Assembly (NCBI RefSeq): GCF_002313155.2
Contig: NZ_NWFK02000001.1
Coordinates: forward strand, 2,914,001-2,978,000
Source of the DNA: Psychrobacter sp. FDAARGOS_221
GTDB lineage: Bacteria > Pseudomonadota > Gammaproteobacteria > Pseudomonadales > Moraxellaceae
Direction of reading: 5' to 3'
Length of the DNA: 64,000 bases
How positions within the stretch are numbered: the first letter of the stretch is position 1; every line of letters begins with the position of its first letter. The notes below the pieces were generated by a model that had not been told where the DNA came from, ran no database searches, and was given only the letters and a program-made list of their open reading frames with translations. This document shows positions 47,120 to 56,228 of the stretch, piece by piece. The position numbers were made by a program, and so were the translations under genes.

Positions 47120-47827
47120 ATGCAAAATCAATCTGTAACAGCATCAGACGCCCAAAAAACGTTGGCCTTATTCGATCTGGATCATACGCTACTCGATGTC
47201 GATAGCGATTATCTATGGGGTGAGTATATCGTCAATAACGGACTGGTTGATGAGGCGCAATATCGCACCGCTAACCAAAAGTTTTATCAAGACTATATCG
47301 AGGGCACCCTAGATGCCACTGAGTATAATGAATTTGTGGCGCAGTTTTTGACCAGCCTGCCGATGGATGAGTTGTGTCAAATACGTGAAGACTATATTGA
47401 GCAAGAAATCGTGCCGCATATGCGCCCTAAGGCGATTGACGCCATTCGTCATCACTTAGACTCAGGTCATGATGTGGTGATTATCTCAGCAACCAATGAT
47501 TTTGTGGTATCTGCCATCGCTGAGCGCTTTGGTATCAAGCAGTCGCATGTGTTAGCCACGCCGCTTGAAATTGCTGACAATCGCTATACTGGCAAATTAA
47601 CCGACAAGCCAAACTTTCAAGACGGTAAAATATACCACTTGAATAAATGGCTAGAGACTAAAAAACAGCAGGGCGTTGAGTACGATAAAACCTATGCGTA
47701 TTCGGATTCAAAAAACGATTTGCCACTATTGCAATGGGCCGATGTGGCGATAGCGGTGACTCCTGATGACACGTTGCATGCGCATGCCTTGTCACATCGC
47801 TGGGCGGTTGAAGACTGGTCACTTTAA
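47120..47827 (+). CDS. HAD-IB family hydrolase (SerB-like phosphatase)
   Basis: Haloacid dehalogenase subfamily IB. Motif I is FDLDHTLLDVDSDYLW (nucleophile Asp near residue 16), motif II is VIISATNDFV, and motif IV is AYSDSKNDLPLLQWADVAIAV. The 4-helix cap type fits phosphoserine phosphatase and its relatives. About 235 residues. The ATG at 47120 follows GAGAGAAAG; the ATG at 47108 has no ribosome site. Substrate unknown. Confidence 0.88.
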   Translation: MQNQSVTASDAQKTLALFDLDHTLLDVDSDYLWGEYIVNNGLVDEAQYRTANQKFYQDYIEGTLDATEYNEFVAQFLTSLPMDELCQIREDYIEQEIVPHMRPKAIDAIRHHLDSGHDVVIISATNDFVVSAIAERFGIKQSHVLATPLEIADNRYTGKLTDKPNFQDGKIYHLNKWLETKKQQGVEYDKTYAYSDSKNDLPLLQWADVAIAVTPDDTLHAHALSHRWAVEDWSL

Positions 47828-47916
47828 CCTTAAGGTGCTGACTTAAGCCTCTAAGATCAAAAAGACTAAGCCCTTTGCTACTACAATGTTTTACAAGTGA
47901 AATAACTGGAACTTCT

Positions 47917-49012
47917 ATGGAAATTAACCAATATCAAGAACAAATTAAAGACCTAACCACACGAGCTCAGGACCTACGGAGGTACCTTTGACTTTGATGG
48001 CAAATCTGAACGCCTAGAAGAAGTCAATCTTGAGATGGAGTCGCCAGACTTATGGAATGATCCAGAGCGAGCGACCAAAATCAGTAAAGAAAAAAGTCAG
48101 CTAGATGGTGTGATTAATACCATTACTGGGCTTGAAACTAGTCTGGAAGATGCGGCAGCGATGCTTGAATTAGCGGTTGAAGCAGAGGACGAGTCACTGT
48201 TGGCCGATGTCCAAAGTGAGTTAGACGCCGCGCAAGCACAGGTCGATGATCTTGAGTTCAAACGTATGTTTGACGGTGAAATGGATGCCAATAACTGCTT
48301 CGTTGATATTCAATCGGGCAGTGGTGGTACTGAAGCACAAGACTGGGCAGAAATGCTACTGCGCATGTACACCCGTTGGTGCGAGTCGCATGGCTTTAAG
48401 GTTGATATTATAGAAGTGTCCGCAGGTAGTGTGGCTGGCGTGAAGTCGGCCTCATTTAAGGTCAGCGGTGATTATGCCTTTGGTTGGTTACGTACTGAAA
48501 CCGGGGTGCATCGCTTAGTGCGCAAATCTCCTTTTGATAGCAATAATGGCCGCCATACCTCGTTTGCAGCGGTATTTGTGTCGCCTGAAATTGATGATGA
48601 TATTGAGATTGATATCAATCCAGCTGACTTACGCATCGATACCTATCGCTCGAGTGGGGCCGGTGGTCAGCACGTTAATACCACCGATTCAGCGGTACGT
48701 ATTACGCATGAGCCAACCGGTGTGGTGGCACAGTGTCAAAATGAACGCAGCCAACATGGTAACAAAGCCACGGCAATGAAGATGCTACGTGCAAAACTGT
48801 ACGAGCTTGAGATGCAAAAGCGCATGGAAAAGCAGCAAGCAGTTGAGGACAATAAGTCGGATGTGGGCTGGGGCAGTCAAATTCGCTCTTATGTGCTTGA
48901 TGATTCGCGTATTAAAGACTTGCGTACTGGGGTTGAGACCTTTAACACGGGCGCGGTACTTGATGGTGACTTAGATCAATTTATTACCGCCAGTCTTAAG
49001 GCTGGGCTGTAG
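47917..49012 (+). CDS. prfB: Peptide chain release factor 2, with programmed +1 frameshift
   Basis: Releases peptides at UGA and UAA. The ORF starts at 47917 and reaches an in-frame TGA at 47989-47991; a +1 slip on CTT (47986-47988) leads into GAC at 47990 and the long frame to 49012, giving 364 residues. The signals match the known autoregulatory site: CTTTGAC with an internal GGAGG a few bases before. RF2 specificity motif SPF is at 204-206, and the catalytic GGQ at 249-251. The feature is therefore a join of 47917-47988 and 47990-49012. Confidence 0.97.
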
Positions 49013-49144
49013 TTTTGCAACTATAATGATTGTTTATTAGCTGGTAATGATCGCCTAATAGTTGGTCTAAAGCACAACTACCATTATTAAACAAAACTTT
49101 AACAAAATAATTGCAGTAAAGTTTAACTTATCAATGTAATCTAC

Positions 49145-49177
49145 GACTGGTATGACAATCATGCCAGTCTTTTTTTT
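49145..49177 (+). terminator. Intrinsic terminator after prfB
   Basis: GACTGGTAT pairs with ATGCCAGTC (one wobble) around a 7-base loop, followed by T8. Confidence 0.85.
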
Positions 49178-49210
49178 GTCTCTAACGTTGTCTCCGATAA
49201 GGGGGAGTTT

Positions 49211-49654
49211 ATGAGTAAAGTATTATTTAGTTCTTTATCTCGGTTTGAGCCTTATGTGCTAGCCATCTTACGTATTGTGACAGCGTATGCCTATTTACTA
49301 AACGGTACCACCAAGCTATTTGGTATTCCTGTTAGTGAGCATCCAATGCCTGAGCTGTTCTCATTTATGTGGATGGGCAGTGTGTTAGAGGTTGTGTTAG
49401 GGGTTATGTTGTTGGTCGGCTTTCAAACACGTTTGGCTGCCTTTATTAGTTCAGGTATGATGGCTGTGGCCTATTTTGGTTTTCATGCTCAGTTAGATAA
49501 TTTTTGGTTACCTTTAAACAATGAAGGTGAGGCGGCTGTATTATATTGCTTTATTTTCTTATATTTATGGGTGCGTGGTAGTGGTGCTTGGGCTTTTGAT
49601 AAAGAAACCTATTTGCCTGTTCATTCAGATGCTCATTTGTCTAATAAACGCTAA
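49211..49654 (+). CDS. DoxX family membrane protein
   Basis: 147 residues with four hydrophobic segments, the layout of DoxX proteins, often linked to thiosulfate or quinone metabolism or to detoxification. The N-terminal LRIVTAYAYLLNGTTKLFG is characteristic (family blocks 'R..lg..f...G..Kl'). AAGGGGGAG precedes the ATG. It is a single gene between two terminators. No specific role can be assigned. Confidence 0.8.
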   Translation: MSKVLFSSLSRFEPYVLAILRIVTAYAYLLNGTTKLFGIPVSEHPMPELFSFMWMGSVLEVVLGVMLLVGFQTRLAAFISSGMMAVAYFGFHAQLDNFWLPLNNEGEAAVLYCFIFLYLWVRGSGAWAFDKETYLPVHSDAHLSNKR

Positions 49655-49697
49655 ACTTAAGTTGTTTTATTCCATTAACGATTGATAAGTTTGTCAT

Positions 49698-49741
49698 TAA
49701 AAAACCGTTTAACATTGATGATGTTAAACGGTTTTTTAATT
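49698..49741. terminator. Bidirectional terminator between doxX-like and Cof-like genes
   Basis: AAAAAACCGTTTAACAT and ATGTTAAACGGTTTTTT form a perfect 17-bp stem around a short loop, between convergent genes. Confidence 0.9.
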
Positions 49742-49764
49742 TATATGTTTTATGATGATTAAAT

Positions 49765-50568
49765 TCAGTCAAGTAAGTGTTGTAATGCAGTTTGAACACC
49801 TTGCTCTTCAATGGAGCCAGTAATAAAGTCCGCTTTTTGTTGCAGTGCTGGCTGGCCATCTCCCATTGCCACGCTATAGCCAACCAAATCAAACATCTCT
49901 AAATCATTAAAGCCATCGCCAATGGCCATCGCCTCACTGACATCTATACCAAAGTAATTACAAACGTCCTGCACACCACGGGCTTTGGATGCTTCAATTG
50001 GCAAAATATCACCGCCAACATGATGCCAATGTACCAACTTTAATCCATCAGCAGCAAAATCAACGTCCTGCATTTTTTCGACTTCATCATTGAAAAACAC
50101 CGAGCACTGATACACTTGATGGTGTTTAAAATATCCAGGGTCAATAATGGCGCTAGGATTTTCGGCAGCAAAAGCACGAATACGCTCATTATCATTGGCC
50201 CATGCCAAGTGCTGTGCTGAGTCAAACTTATGCACAAGATGGTCTTGTCGGCATAATGTATCTATTTTGGTTGCTTGCTCTAGAGTTAATGGATAGTGGC
50301 TGATGACGCCTTTTTTATCAAAGTTATATTGTCCATTGGTGCAGACAATGGCATCAAACACATCACGTTCAAGCAGTGCCATGATATCTGCCGGTATGAT
50401 AGATTTTGAACGTCCAGTGGCAATGGCTAGTTTTACATCGGTTTTAGCCAGTTCAATCAAAGTCGCTTCATTATGGGGTGCAATCTCGCCGCCACGACTT
50501 AAGGTATCGTCAATATCAAAAAAGATAATTTTTGGTATAAAAGTAGGAAGATTGGTTTGAGTTGTCAT
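49765..50568 (-). CDS. Cof-type HAD hydrolase (sugar-phosphate phosphatase type)
   Basis: HAD subfamily IIB phosphatase, 267 residues. Motif I is IIFFDIDDTLSR (nucleophile Asp near 18), motif II contains AIATGRS, the conserved Lys of motif III is probably in the EASKARG segment, and motif IV is AIGDGFNDLEMF. The cap domain lies between. Such enzymes dephosphorylate sugar phosphates, FMN or pyridoxal phosphate. Twelve and a half copies of an octamer lie 25 bases upstream of the start, in or near the promoter. Confidence 0.88.
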   Translation of the reverse strand: MTTQTNLPTFIPKIIFFDIDDTLSRGGEIAPHNEATLIELAKTDVKLAIATGRSKSIIPADIMALLERDVFDAIVCTNGQYNFDKKGVISHYPLTLEQATKIDTLCRQDHLVHKFDSAQHLAWANDNERIRAFAAENPSAIIDPGYFKHHQVYQCSVFFNDEVEKMQDVDFAADGLKLVHWHHVGGDILPIEASKARGVQDVCNYFGIDVSEAMAIGDGFNDLEMFDLVGYSVAMGDGQPALQQKADFITGSIEEQGVQTALQHLLD

Positions 50569-50592
50569 GTCAGTCCTAATACTTGAACATTA

Positions 50593-50692
50593 TTTATAGG
50601 TTTATAGGTTTATAGGTTTATAGGTTTATAGGTTTATAGGTTTATAGGTTTATAGGTTTATAGGTTTATAGGTTTATAGGTTTATAGGTTTA
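50593..50692. repeat. Octamer tandem repeat, 12.5 copies of TTTATAGG
   Basis: Perfect TTTATAGG units from 50593 to 50688 (12 full copies) plus TTTA. On the minus strand each unit supplies a TATAAA, a -10-like hexamer, spaced by 8 bases and beginning 25 bases before the Cof-like start codon. Perfect short repeats of this length are prone to slipped-strand change in copy number. Confidence 0.97.
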
Positions 50693-50844
50693 AGTGAAGC
50701 TTTAATGATTACCATAGCATAAGTGGTAGAAATTAGGGCGTGTCTGCGAGAATGTGGGTTATAATCAGATATCGATAGAGCAATGTGATTATCACAATAA
50801 ACAATAACAATGGCCAACCGCCAAAATCCTTAAGAGCAATATAA

Positions 50845-51270
50845 ATGATTAATACTAAAATTTATAAACAAATATATTTACTGGCAGAAGAATTGCTAGC
50901 CGCTGACCAAGCGCAAGACCAACCGCAGTTCGATGCGTTATATGACGAGCTGAAAGCGCTATGTAACACCCATGAAAATACTGACAAAGATCATCCAGAG
51001 CAGTGGGAAACCTTGGCTGACTTTACCTCAGACTTGGATTTAGCATTGGCACTATATGACAAAGCGCTGGTCAAAGCTGAGGCAGTCAACTCCAAGGACC
51101 ATATGGCATCGATTGCCTTTTCAAAAGCTGAGCTACAGCAGCAGTTAGGTGAGTTACAAGCGGCGATAGAAAGCCTGCAATATGCCAAACAACACGCCAA
51201 TAAAATCGAAGATAAAGAGTTTAAAGTCGAAATTGATGACAAACTACAGGCACTGCTTAAAATGGTTTAA
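50845..51270 (+). CDS. Small TPR-like helical protein of unknown function
   Basis: 141 residues, acidic, soluble. Helix pairs with small-residue spacing (WETLADFTSDLDLALALYDKA and MASIAFSKAELQQQLGELQA) look like two TPR units. No signal peptide. Its end overlaps by four bases the end of the convergent carnitine acyltransferase gene. A protein-interaction role is plausible; nothing more can be said. Confidence 0.65.
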   Translation: MINTKIYKQIYLLAEELLAADQAQDQPQFDALYDELKALCNTHENTDKDHPEQWETLADFTSDLDLALALYDKALVKAEAVNSKDHMASIAFSKAELQQQLGELQAAIESLQYAKQHANKIEDKEFKVEIDDKLQALLKMV

Positions 51271-53054
51271 GCCTGCTGAGTCAAAGCAACCAGCTTAGCG
51301 ATCGCTTCAACACAAGCATCACACATCTGTTCAAGATAGGGGCTGCTGTCTTGATCAGCAAACAGCACAAACTCGTAATGGCTGTCATCTAAGCTGTAAT
51401 TAACGCCAAACCCGCCGGCCATCACTGGTGCAAATAAAATGCGTCGAACCGGTGACTGAGTACCCATCGATGAGGTAGATAAAAAGTCGCCGCCGGTCAG
51501 GGTCTTATAGCCTGGGCTGTTGAAGAACTCAGCCATACTTGAGTCATTAGCATCCGCATCGGTCATCATATATTTTAATCCAGACAGGTGACGATCAAAG
51601 GCCTGACCTGTTTTACAGGCTATCACTCGTTGTTTATGCGCATCTAACGCTTGCTGTAACAAATCCATATCAGTAGTTGGCTTAGCATTGTTACTGTCTT
51701 TGTTGTCGTCATCTAGCAGTTCCTGAACCAAAGCAATCGCTTGCTCACTATTAGGGCGTAACCCTTCTGTGCGCCCGGCCATAAAGTGACTGGTATCGAC
51801 AGCCTCATAGGTATTACGCACTTGACCAAAGGTTTTTAGCTGAGCATAGAGCAGCGCAAACTGCATTAGTGCATCATGACTGACTTTACCTTGAAGCCCA
51901 CTATAATCTGCTAGGCTGCGTTGAACCTTAATTTGTTGGGCACGCTGGCGGATGTCTTCAATGTCCTGTTGAATCTGCAACAATAGCGACTCATCGTCAC
52001 ATTGCCAGTCTAAGCGCTGAGCTTCAGATACTGACTTTTCACTGCTATGACTGTCATCATCAAAATTAATGTGTGATTTTAACGCTTCTGGGGCAGCATC
52101 GACTAAGCCAAAAGCATAATTAAACATGTGTTGTAGAGCCGCGCCATCTATTTCACTGTGCTCGAAGTGAATGGCCAAAAAGTCAGAATCCAAATCCATT
52201 TGATAGGTATTGGGTTTTAATTGCCAAGCATGTCCTGGCATAAAGGTTTGTTGCTGAATCTGAGTGACATCATCCGCACCCGAGCGATACAGTGACAGGC
52301 AAAATAGACTGTCTTTAACCGCTTGATAGGCTTGCTTATTGTGCGGCTGCTGACACAGCTGATTTAAATAGCTAGCGACTTTAACACTGCCCAATGCACT
52401 CACTTCGGTAAAGTCGATAACCGGCTTTTCATAATCCGCATTTATAATCAATTCTAGGATGGCTTCAATTTGAGCTGCAGATATCAGCTTGCCGGTGTTG
52501 TCAGTTAGGGGCAGCGTAAAATGATGACCTTGCCAAAATAGGCTCATGCTGCGATTGGCCGCTTGTTTCGGTGCGTAATAATAACTATCCTGCACCGCCT
52601 TATCGGCACTTGGCTCACGAATGGCACCAGTTAATAGTCGCCAGTTGTACATAGAGATGGGCTGGCCACGTGGATCAATCGGAGGCTCAATGTTGTCATT
52701 AATATAATCTAGATGTAACCACGCCAATCGATAGATAAGGCTAACAGCTCGCTTAATGCCAGTGTGTGCGGTCTGATAGTTGATCTGTAAGCTGGCGTTA
52801 TTGGTAATGGCGTGTGGGCGGGTGTCTTGCAGGTACTCTGCCAACTTAAGCTCAGTCAACCAGCTTAGCCCTTGATTTTCTTGAGTCTGTGCATAGGCTT
52901 GTAATCGTTGTTGCAGGATGGGGCCGCCTTGATTTTGAAAGGCTTGTGCAGCAGCTGCGGTAGCATCACGCTGCTGTGGGCTTAACAGGGGTGAGATGCC
53001 GCCCATAAAGCGCTGCAGGGTTTGATCTAACTTAGGAATAGGAAGCGATTGCAT
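51267..53054 (-). CDS. Choline/carnitine O-acyltransferase family protein
   Basis: A carnitine acyltransferase-type protein, unusual in bacteria. Matches to eukaryotic enzymes run the full length: N-terminal LPIPKLDQTLQRF, the catalytic His299 in FEHSEIDGAA (compare FEHSWGDG in CPT2), GRTEGLRPNSE, DRHLSGLKYM, the STSS carnitine-binding block at 526-529 and GFGVNYSLDD near the C-terminus. At 595 residues it is the size of carnitine acetyltransferase. No signal peptide or membrane anchor, so it is cytoplasmic. Acyl and acceptor specificity are not evident; transfer between CoA and carnitine is the best guess. Confidence 0.85.
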   Translation of the reverse strand: MQSLPIPKLDQTLQRFMGGISPLLSPQQRDATAAAAQAFQNQGGPILQQRLQAYAQTQENQGLSWLTELKLAEYLQDTRPHAITNNASLQINYQTAHTGIKRAVSLIYRLAWLHLDYINDNIEPPIDPRGQPISMYNWRLLTGAIREPSADKAVQDSYYYAPKQAANRSMSLFWQGHHFTLPLTDNTGKLISAAQIEAILELIINADYEKPVIDFTEVSALGSVKVASYLNQLCQQPHNKQAYQAVKDSLFCLSLYRSGADDVTQIQQQTFMPGHAWQLKPNTYQMDLDSDFLAIHFEHSEIDGAALQHMFNYAFGLVDAAPEALKSHINFDDDSHSSEKSVSEAQRLDWQCDDESLLLQIQQDIEDIRQRAQQIKVQRSLADYSGLQGKVSHDALMQFALLYAQLKTFGQVRNTYEAVDTSHFMAGRTEGLRPNSEQAIALVQELLDDDNKDSNNAKPTTDMDLLQQALDAHKQRVIACKTGQAFDRHLSGLKYMMTDADANDSSMAEFFNSPGYKTLTGGDFLSTSSMGTQSPVRRILFAPVMAGGFGVNYSLDDSHYEFVLFADQDSSPYLEQMCDACVEAIAKLVALTQQA

Positions 53055-53423
53055 ACAGTATCCTTAATGATAAAAATGATTTTATTATTGTGCACATTTA
53101 AATAAAAAAACAGCCTTTAAAATCTAGTCTATGCAGTAAGTTAACATCATAAGCACTGAGTATCAATTAAGCCAATATTTAAGCCGATATCGTTGTGCTG
53201 ATATTAAATATTCACGCTATTCACATCGCCTTTTAAGTCATTAAAAAGTCAATCAGTTTGGCTTGGAATGTCATGCATAACACATTCTAATGCGATAAAC
53301 TATCGCACATAATAAGTGCCACTGATGACACTTAAAAACTATTAAAATATTTAGTGGCATTTAAACCAGCACTATTAAAATCAACAGAATTAAAATTAGC
53401 ATTATTTAAAAAGGATATCCGCT
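53055..53423. other. Intergenic region between the carnitine acyltransferase gene and cobT
   Basis: 369 bases between divergent genes. It holds the palindrome TGCGATA-N3-TATCGCA (53291-53307), an AAGTG/CACTT inverted pair (about 53317-53336) and AT-rich sequence. No cobalamin riboswitch pattern was recognised. Confidence 0.5.
53291..53307. promoter_or_regulatory. Palindrome TGCGATA-N3-TATCGCA, candidate operator
   Basis: A perfect 7-bp inverted repeat with a 3-base centre, between divergent genes. It resembles a dimeric repressor site. Regulator unknown. Confidence 0.4.
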
Positions 53424-54488
53424 TTGACTACATTATCGCTGCCAACACTTGCCACTATTGATGATGACAACCTGCAAAGTGAAATACAAGCGCTGTGGGA
53501 TAATAAAACCAAGCCACAAGGGTCGCTTGGCCGCTTAGAATCATTAGCGATGCGTATTGGCTTGATTCAAGGCTCAACAACGCCAAGCGTTGATAGGGCA
53601 CACATTCGTGTGTTTGCCGCTGATCATGGTCTAGCGCAGCATGGTACTTCTGCTTTTCCAACCGCTGTCACTGCTCAAATGGTATTGAACTTCTTAAACG
53701 GCGGCGCTGCTATTAATGTGCTCGCCCGACAGCATGAGATAGAGTTAAAAGTGGTAGATGCTGGTGTGGCAGCGGATTTTGCTGATTTTGGTATCACTGA
53801 TAATCCGCAATTAATTAGCCAATACAAAGTCCGTTTAGGCAGCCGTGATGCGCTAAATGAGCCTGCTATGACTCAAGAGGAATGTGTGCAAGCCATTAAT
53901 GCCGGCATGGAAATTGCCAAGCAGCTTGACGCAGAAGTATTTATCGCAGGAGAGATGGGCATTGGTAACACCTCTGCTGCCAGCTTATTATTATCACGAT
54001 TAGAAGATATTCCTATTGCCCAATGTATTGGTCGTGGCACCGGTCTTGATGATGCCGGACTTGCTCGCAAAATTGACACCTTAACACAAGTGCTACAACG
54101 TCATCAGCAGGTAACTGAGCCATTAGAAGTATTGGCAGCATTGGGCGGATTAGAGATTGCAATGATGGCAGGTGCCTTTATTCAAGCCGCGCATGAAAGA
54201 CGAGTATTATTGATTGATGGATTTATTACCAGTAGTGCCTTGTTGGTCGCTGAACGTTTAGTACCAGGGGTGGCACAGTTTGCCGTTTTTGCCCATCATT
54301 CTGTAGAGCCCGGTCATGCGCACTTATTAAAGGTTTTAAATGCTCAGCCATTGCTGGACTTTGATTTGCGCTTGGGTGAGGGCAGTGGCGCAGCTTTGGC
54401 TTATCCACTGTTAAAGTCAGCCTGTTTAACTTTTAAAGAGATGGCCAGCTTTGCAGAGGCTGGTATTAGTGAAAAAGACAGCCATTAA
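53424..54488 (+). CDS. cobT: Nicotinate-nucleotide--dimethylbenzimidazole phosphoribosyltransferase CobT
   Basis: Makes alpha-ribazole phosphate, the lower ligand of cobalamin. The family blocks KTKPQGSLGRLE (31-42), AADHGLAQHGTSAFP, GGAAINVLARQ, GEMGIGNTSAAS and the C-terminal LRLGEGSGAALA with catalytic Glu319 are all present. 354 residues. The start is TTG at 53424 after AAGGA; no ATG is positioned sensibly. It leads a cobT-cobS-cobC-like group; the corrin-ring genes are absent here. Confidence 0.94.
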   Translation: MTTLSLPTLATIDDDNLQSEIQALWDNKTKPQGSLGRLESLAMRIGLIQGSTTPSVDRAHIRVFAADHGLAQHGTSAFPTAVTAQMVLNFLNGGAAINVLARQHEIELKVVDAGVAADFADFGITDNPQLISQYKVRLGSRDALNEPAMTQEECVQAINAGMEIAKQLDAEVFIAGEMGIGNTSAASLLLSRLEDIPIAQCIGRGTGLDDAGLARKIDTLTQVLQRHQQVTEPLEVLAALGGLEIAMMAGAFIQAAHERRVLLIDGFITSSALLVAERLVPGVAQFAVFAHHSVEPGHAHLLKVLNAQPLLDFDLRLGEGSGAALAYPLLKSACLTFKEMASFAEAGISEKDSH

Positions 54489-54604
54489 TTTGTCAGTGAT
54501 TAATATCTAAGTCATTAATATTTAAGTCGCTAACAATAAGTTTATTATCATTAAGTCTATTAGCAACCAAGCCATTGATAATCCAGCAATGAGACAGATC
54601 ATTC

Positions 54605-55438
54605 ATGTCATCAACATCCCCACATCCTAAGCGCTCAGTAATAGAGAGCATCAAAACTGAATGGCGATTGTTATTGGTCGCCATTCAGTTTTTAACCCGA
54701 ATTCCGGTCACCTTAAACAGCTATCAGCCCAATTGGCTCCATCAAAGCAGTCGTCATTTTCCAGGCGTTGGGTTAATCGTCGGGATGCTGTGTGCGGCTG
54801 TTTTTGCTTTGGTCAGCTACTTTTTTAACCCTTTGGTAGCAGCCATTGCCAGTACCGCTTTTGGTATTAAGTTAACCGGTGCTTTCCATGAAGATGGGTT
54901 AGCCGATACCTGTGATGGTCTTGGCGGCGGCTTAACCCGTGAGCGTACGTTAATCATTATGAAAGATTCGCGTATTGGTACTTATGGGAGCCTTGGCTTG
55001 GTATGCGCTTTGCTATTAAAGGTAAGTTTGCTGGCATCAATGCCAACGTCTGTCGCACTGGCTGCCTTAATTGTGGCACACAGTGTGTCACGATGGATGT
55101 CTACCAGCTTAATTGTAGCATTGCCCTATGGCGGTGAAATTGAACATGCCAAAGCCAAACCAATGGCGCAACAAATGTCTAGCAAACAATGGTTTGCTAG
55201 TGGCTTATGGCTGATTGCGGTGGCTATGGTCTTAGTGGTAGTGCTACCTGATGGCTTATGGCAAATTAGCTTGGGGCAATGGCTACTGGCTATAACATTT
55301 GTAGCTATTGCCATGGCTCATATGTATCGTCTATTAAAACGCCGCTTGCAGGGTTATACCGGTGATGGATTGGGTGCCACGCAGCAGATTACTGAAATTG
55401 CCATTTATGCCGGTTTAGCAGCGACTATTAACTTTTAG
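54605..55438 (+). CDS. cobS: Adenosylcobinamide-GDP ribazoletransferase CobS
   Basis: Integral-membrane cobalamin synthase that joins adenosylcobinamide-GDP and alpha-ribazole. The conserved FHEDGLADTCDGLGG (about 97-111) and KDSRIGTYG blocks are diagnostic. 277 residues with about six hydrophobic segments. It follows cobT by 116 bases in the same direction. Confidence 0.95.
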   Translation: MSSTSPHPKRSVIESIKTEWRLLLVAIQFLTRIPVTLNSYQPNWLHQSSRHFPGVGLIVGMLCAAVFALVSYFFNPLVAAIASTAFGIKLTGAFHEDGLADTCDGLGGGLTRERTLIIMKDSRIGTYGSLGLVCALLLKVSLLASMPTSVALAALIVAHSVSRWMSTSLIVALPYGGEIEHAKAKPMAQQMSSKQWFASGLWLIAVAMVLVVVLPDGLWQISLGQWLLAITFVAIAMAHMYRLLKRRLQGYTGDGLGATQQITEIAIYAGLAATINF

Positions 55439-55541
55439 CGGTGACTTACTATTAACCAAGTATTCTAAATTTCAGAGCGCAAGTTACAGGGCCTAAATTG
55501 AAGCATAGTGCTTAAGGACAGTGTTTAAGGACCGTATTTAA

Positions 55542-56228
55542 ATGTTGAAGTTGTATATTTGGCGTCATCCAAAGCCCAGTGCAGTGCGTGGGCTGTGCTT
55601 TGGTCAGCTTGATGTTGCGGTAGATAGGCGCAAGGTGAAGCGTTTGGCCAACCAAATAGACCGTTATGTCAAAAAACATAAGTTGCCTAAAGTCATTTGG
55701 GTCAGTCATTTACAGCGTTCAAAACAAGTGGGTGAGGTGTTGGCAGCACGAGGCTATCAATGCTTGGTTGATCCACAATTAGCAGAAAGCTATTTTGGTG
55801 CTTGGGAGGGCAAACCTTGGACTCAAATTAGCAAGGCTGAAGTAGATGCCTGGTGCAATAACTTTGCGCATTTTGCACCAGAAGGCGGTGAGAGTTTAAC
55901 GCAACTATTTGCACGAGTGGCCGCATGGATTAACAAGCAGCAGACTAATCAGACATTACAAACCGCTACCCATAATAGTCATACACCAAGCCATCATACA
56001 CCAAGCCATCATGACATACACAGCAATAAGACATTAAGTCTGGCATCAGTGAGCGAAGAAGAAGCTAGAACTATATTAGTAGTGGGTCACGCCGGCTGGA
56101 TCACCACAGCAACTCTGATTGCAAAACAAATTCCGGTACCAGAAAAGGCCATAGACTGGCCAATGCCTGCTAAATACCAAGAGCTGAGGGTATTATCCTA
56201 TCCAAATTTGGTTGATGATTATAAATAG
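55542..56228 (+). CDS. Histidine phosphatase family protein, probable alpha-ribazole phosphatase
   Basis: Histidine-acid phosphatase fold: RH motif RHPKPSAVRGLCFGQLDV with nucleophile His9, the SHLQRSKQ block, and the second histidine His183 in VVGHAGW. The RGLCFGQLD pattern is typical of CobC, which removes phosphate from alpha-ribazole phosphate. A His/Ser/Thr-rich insertion (about 145-165) encoded by a 15-bp tandem duplication is unusual. Its place after cobS supports the CobC assignment. Confidence 0.82.
   Translation: MLKLYIWRHPKPSAVRGLCFGQLDVAVDRRKVKRLANQIDRYVKKHKLPKVIWVSHLQRSKQVGEVLAARGYQCLVDPQLAESYFGAWEGKPWTQISKAEVDAWCNNFAHFAPEGGESLTQLFARVAAWINKQQTNQTLQTATHNSHTPSHHTPSHHDIHSNKTLSLASVSEEEARTILVVGHAGWITTATLIAKQIPVPEKAIDWPMPAKYQELRVLSYPNLVDDYK

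Noticed and set aside
50593-50692. Octamer array as a CRISPR
   Set aside because: Units are 8 bases, directly adjacent, with no spacers and no cas genes.
53055-53423. Possible cobalamin riboswitch before cobT
   Set aside because: No B12-box-like sequence seen on the plus strand; only small palindromes are present.
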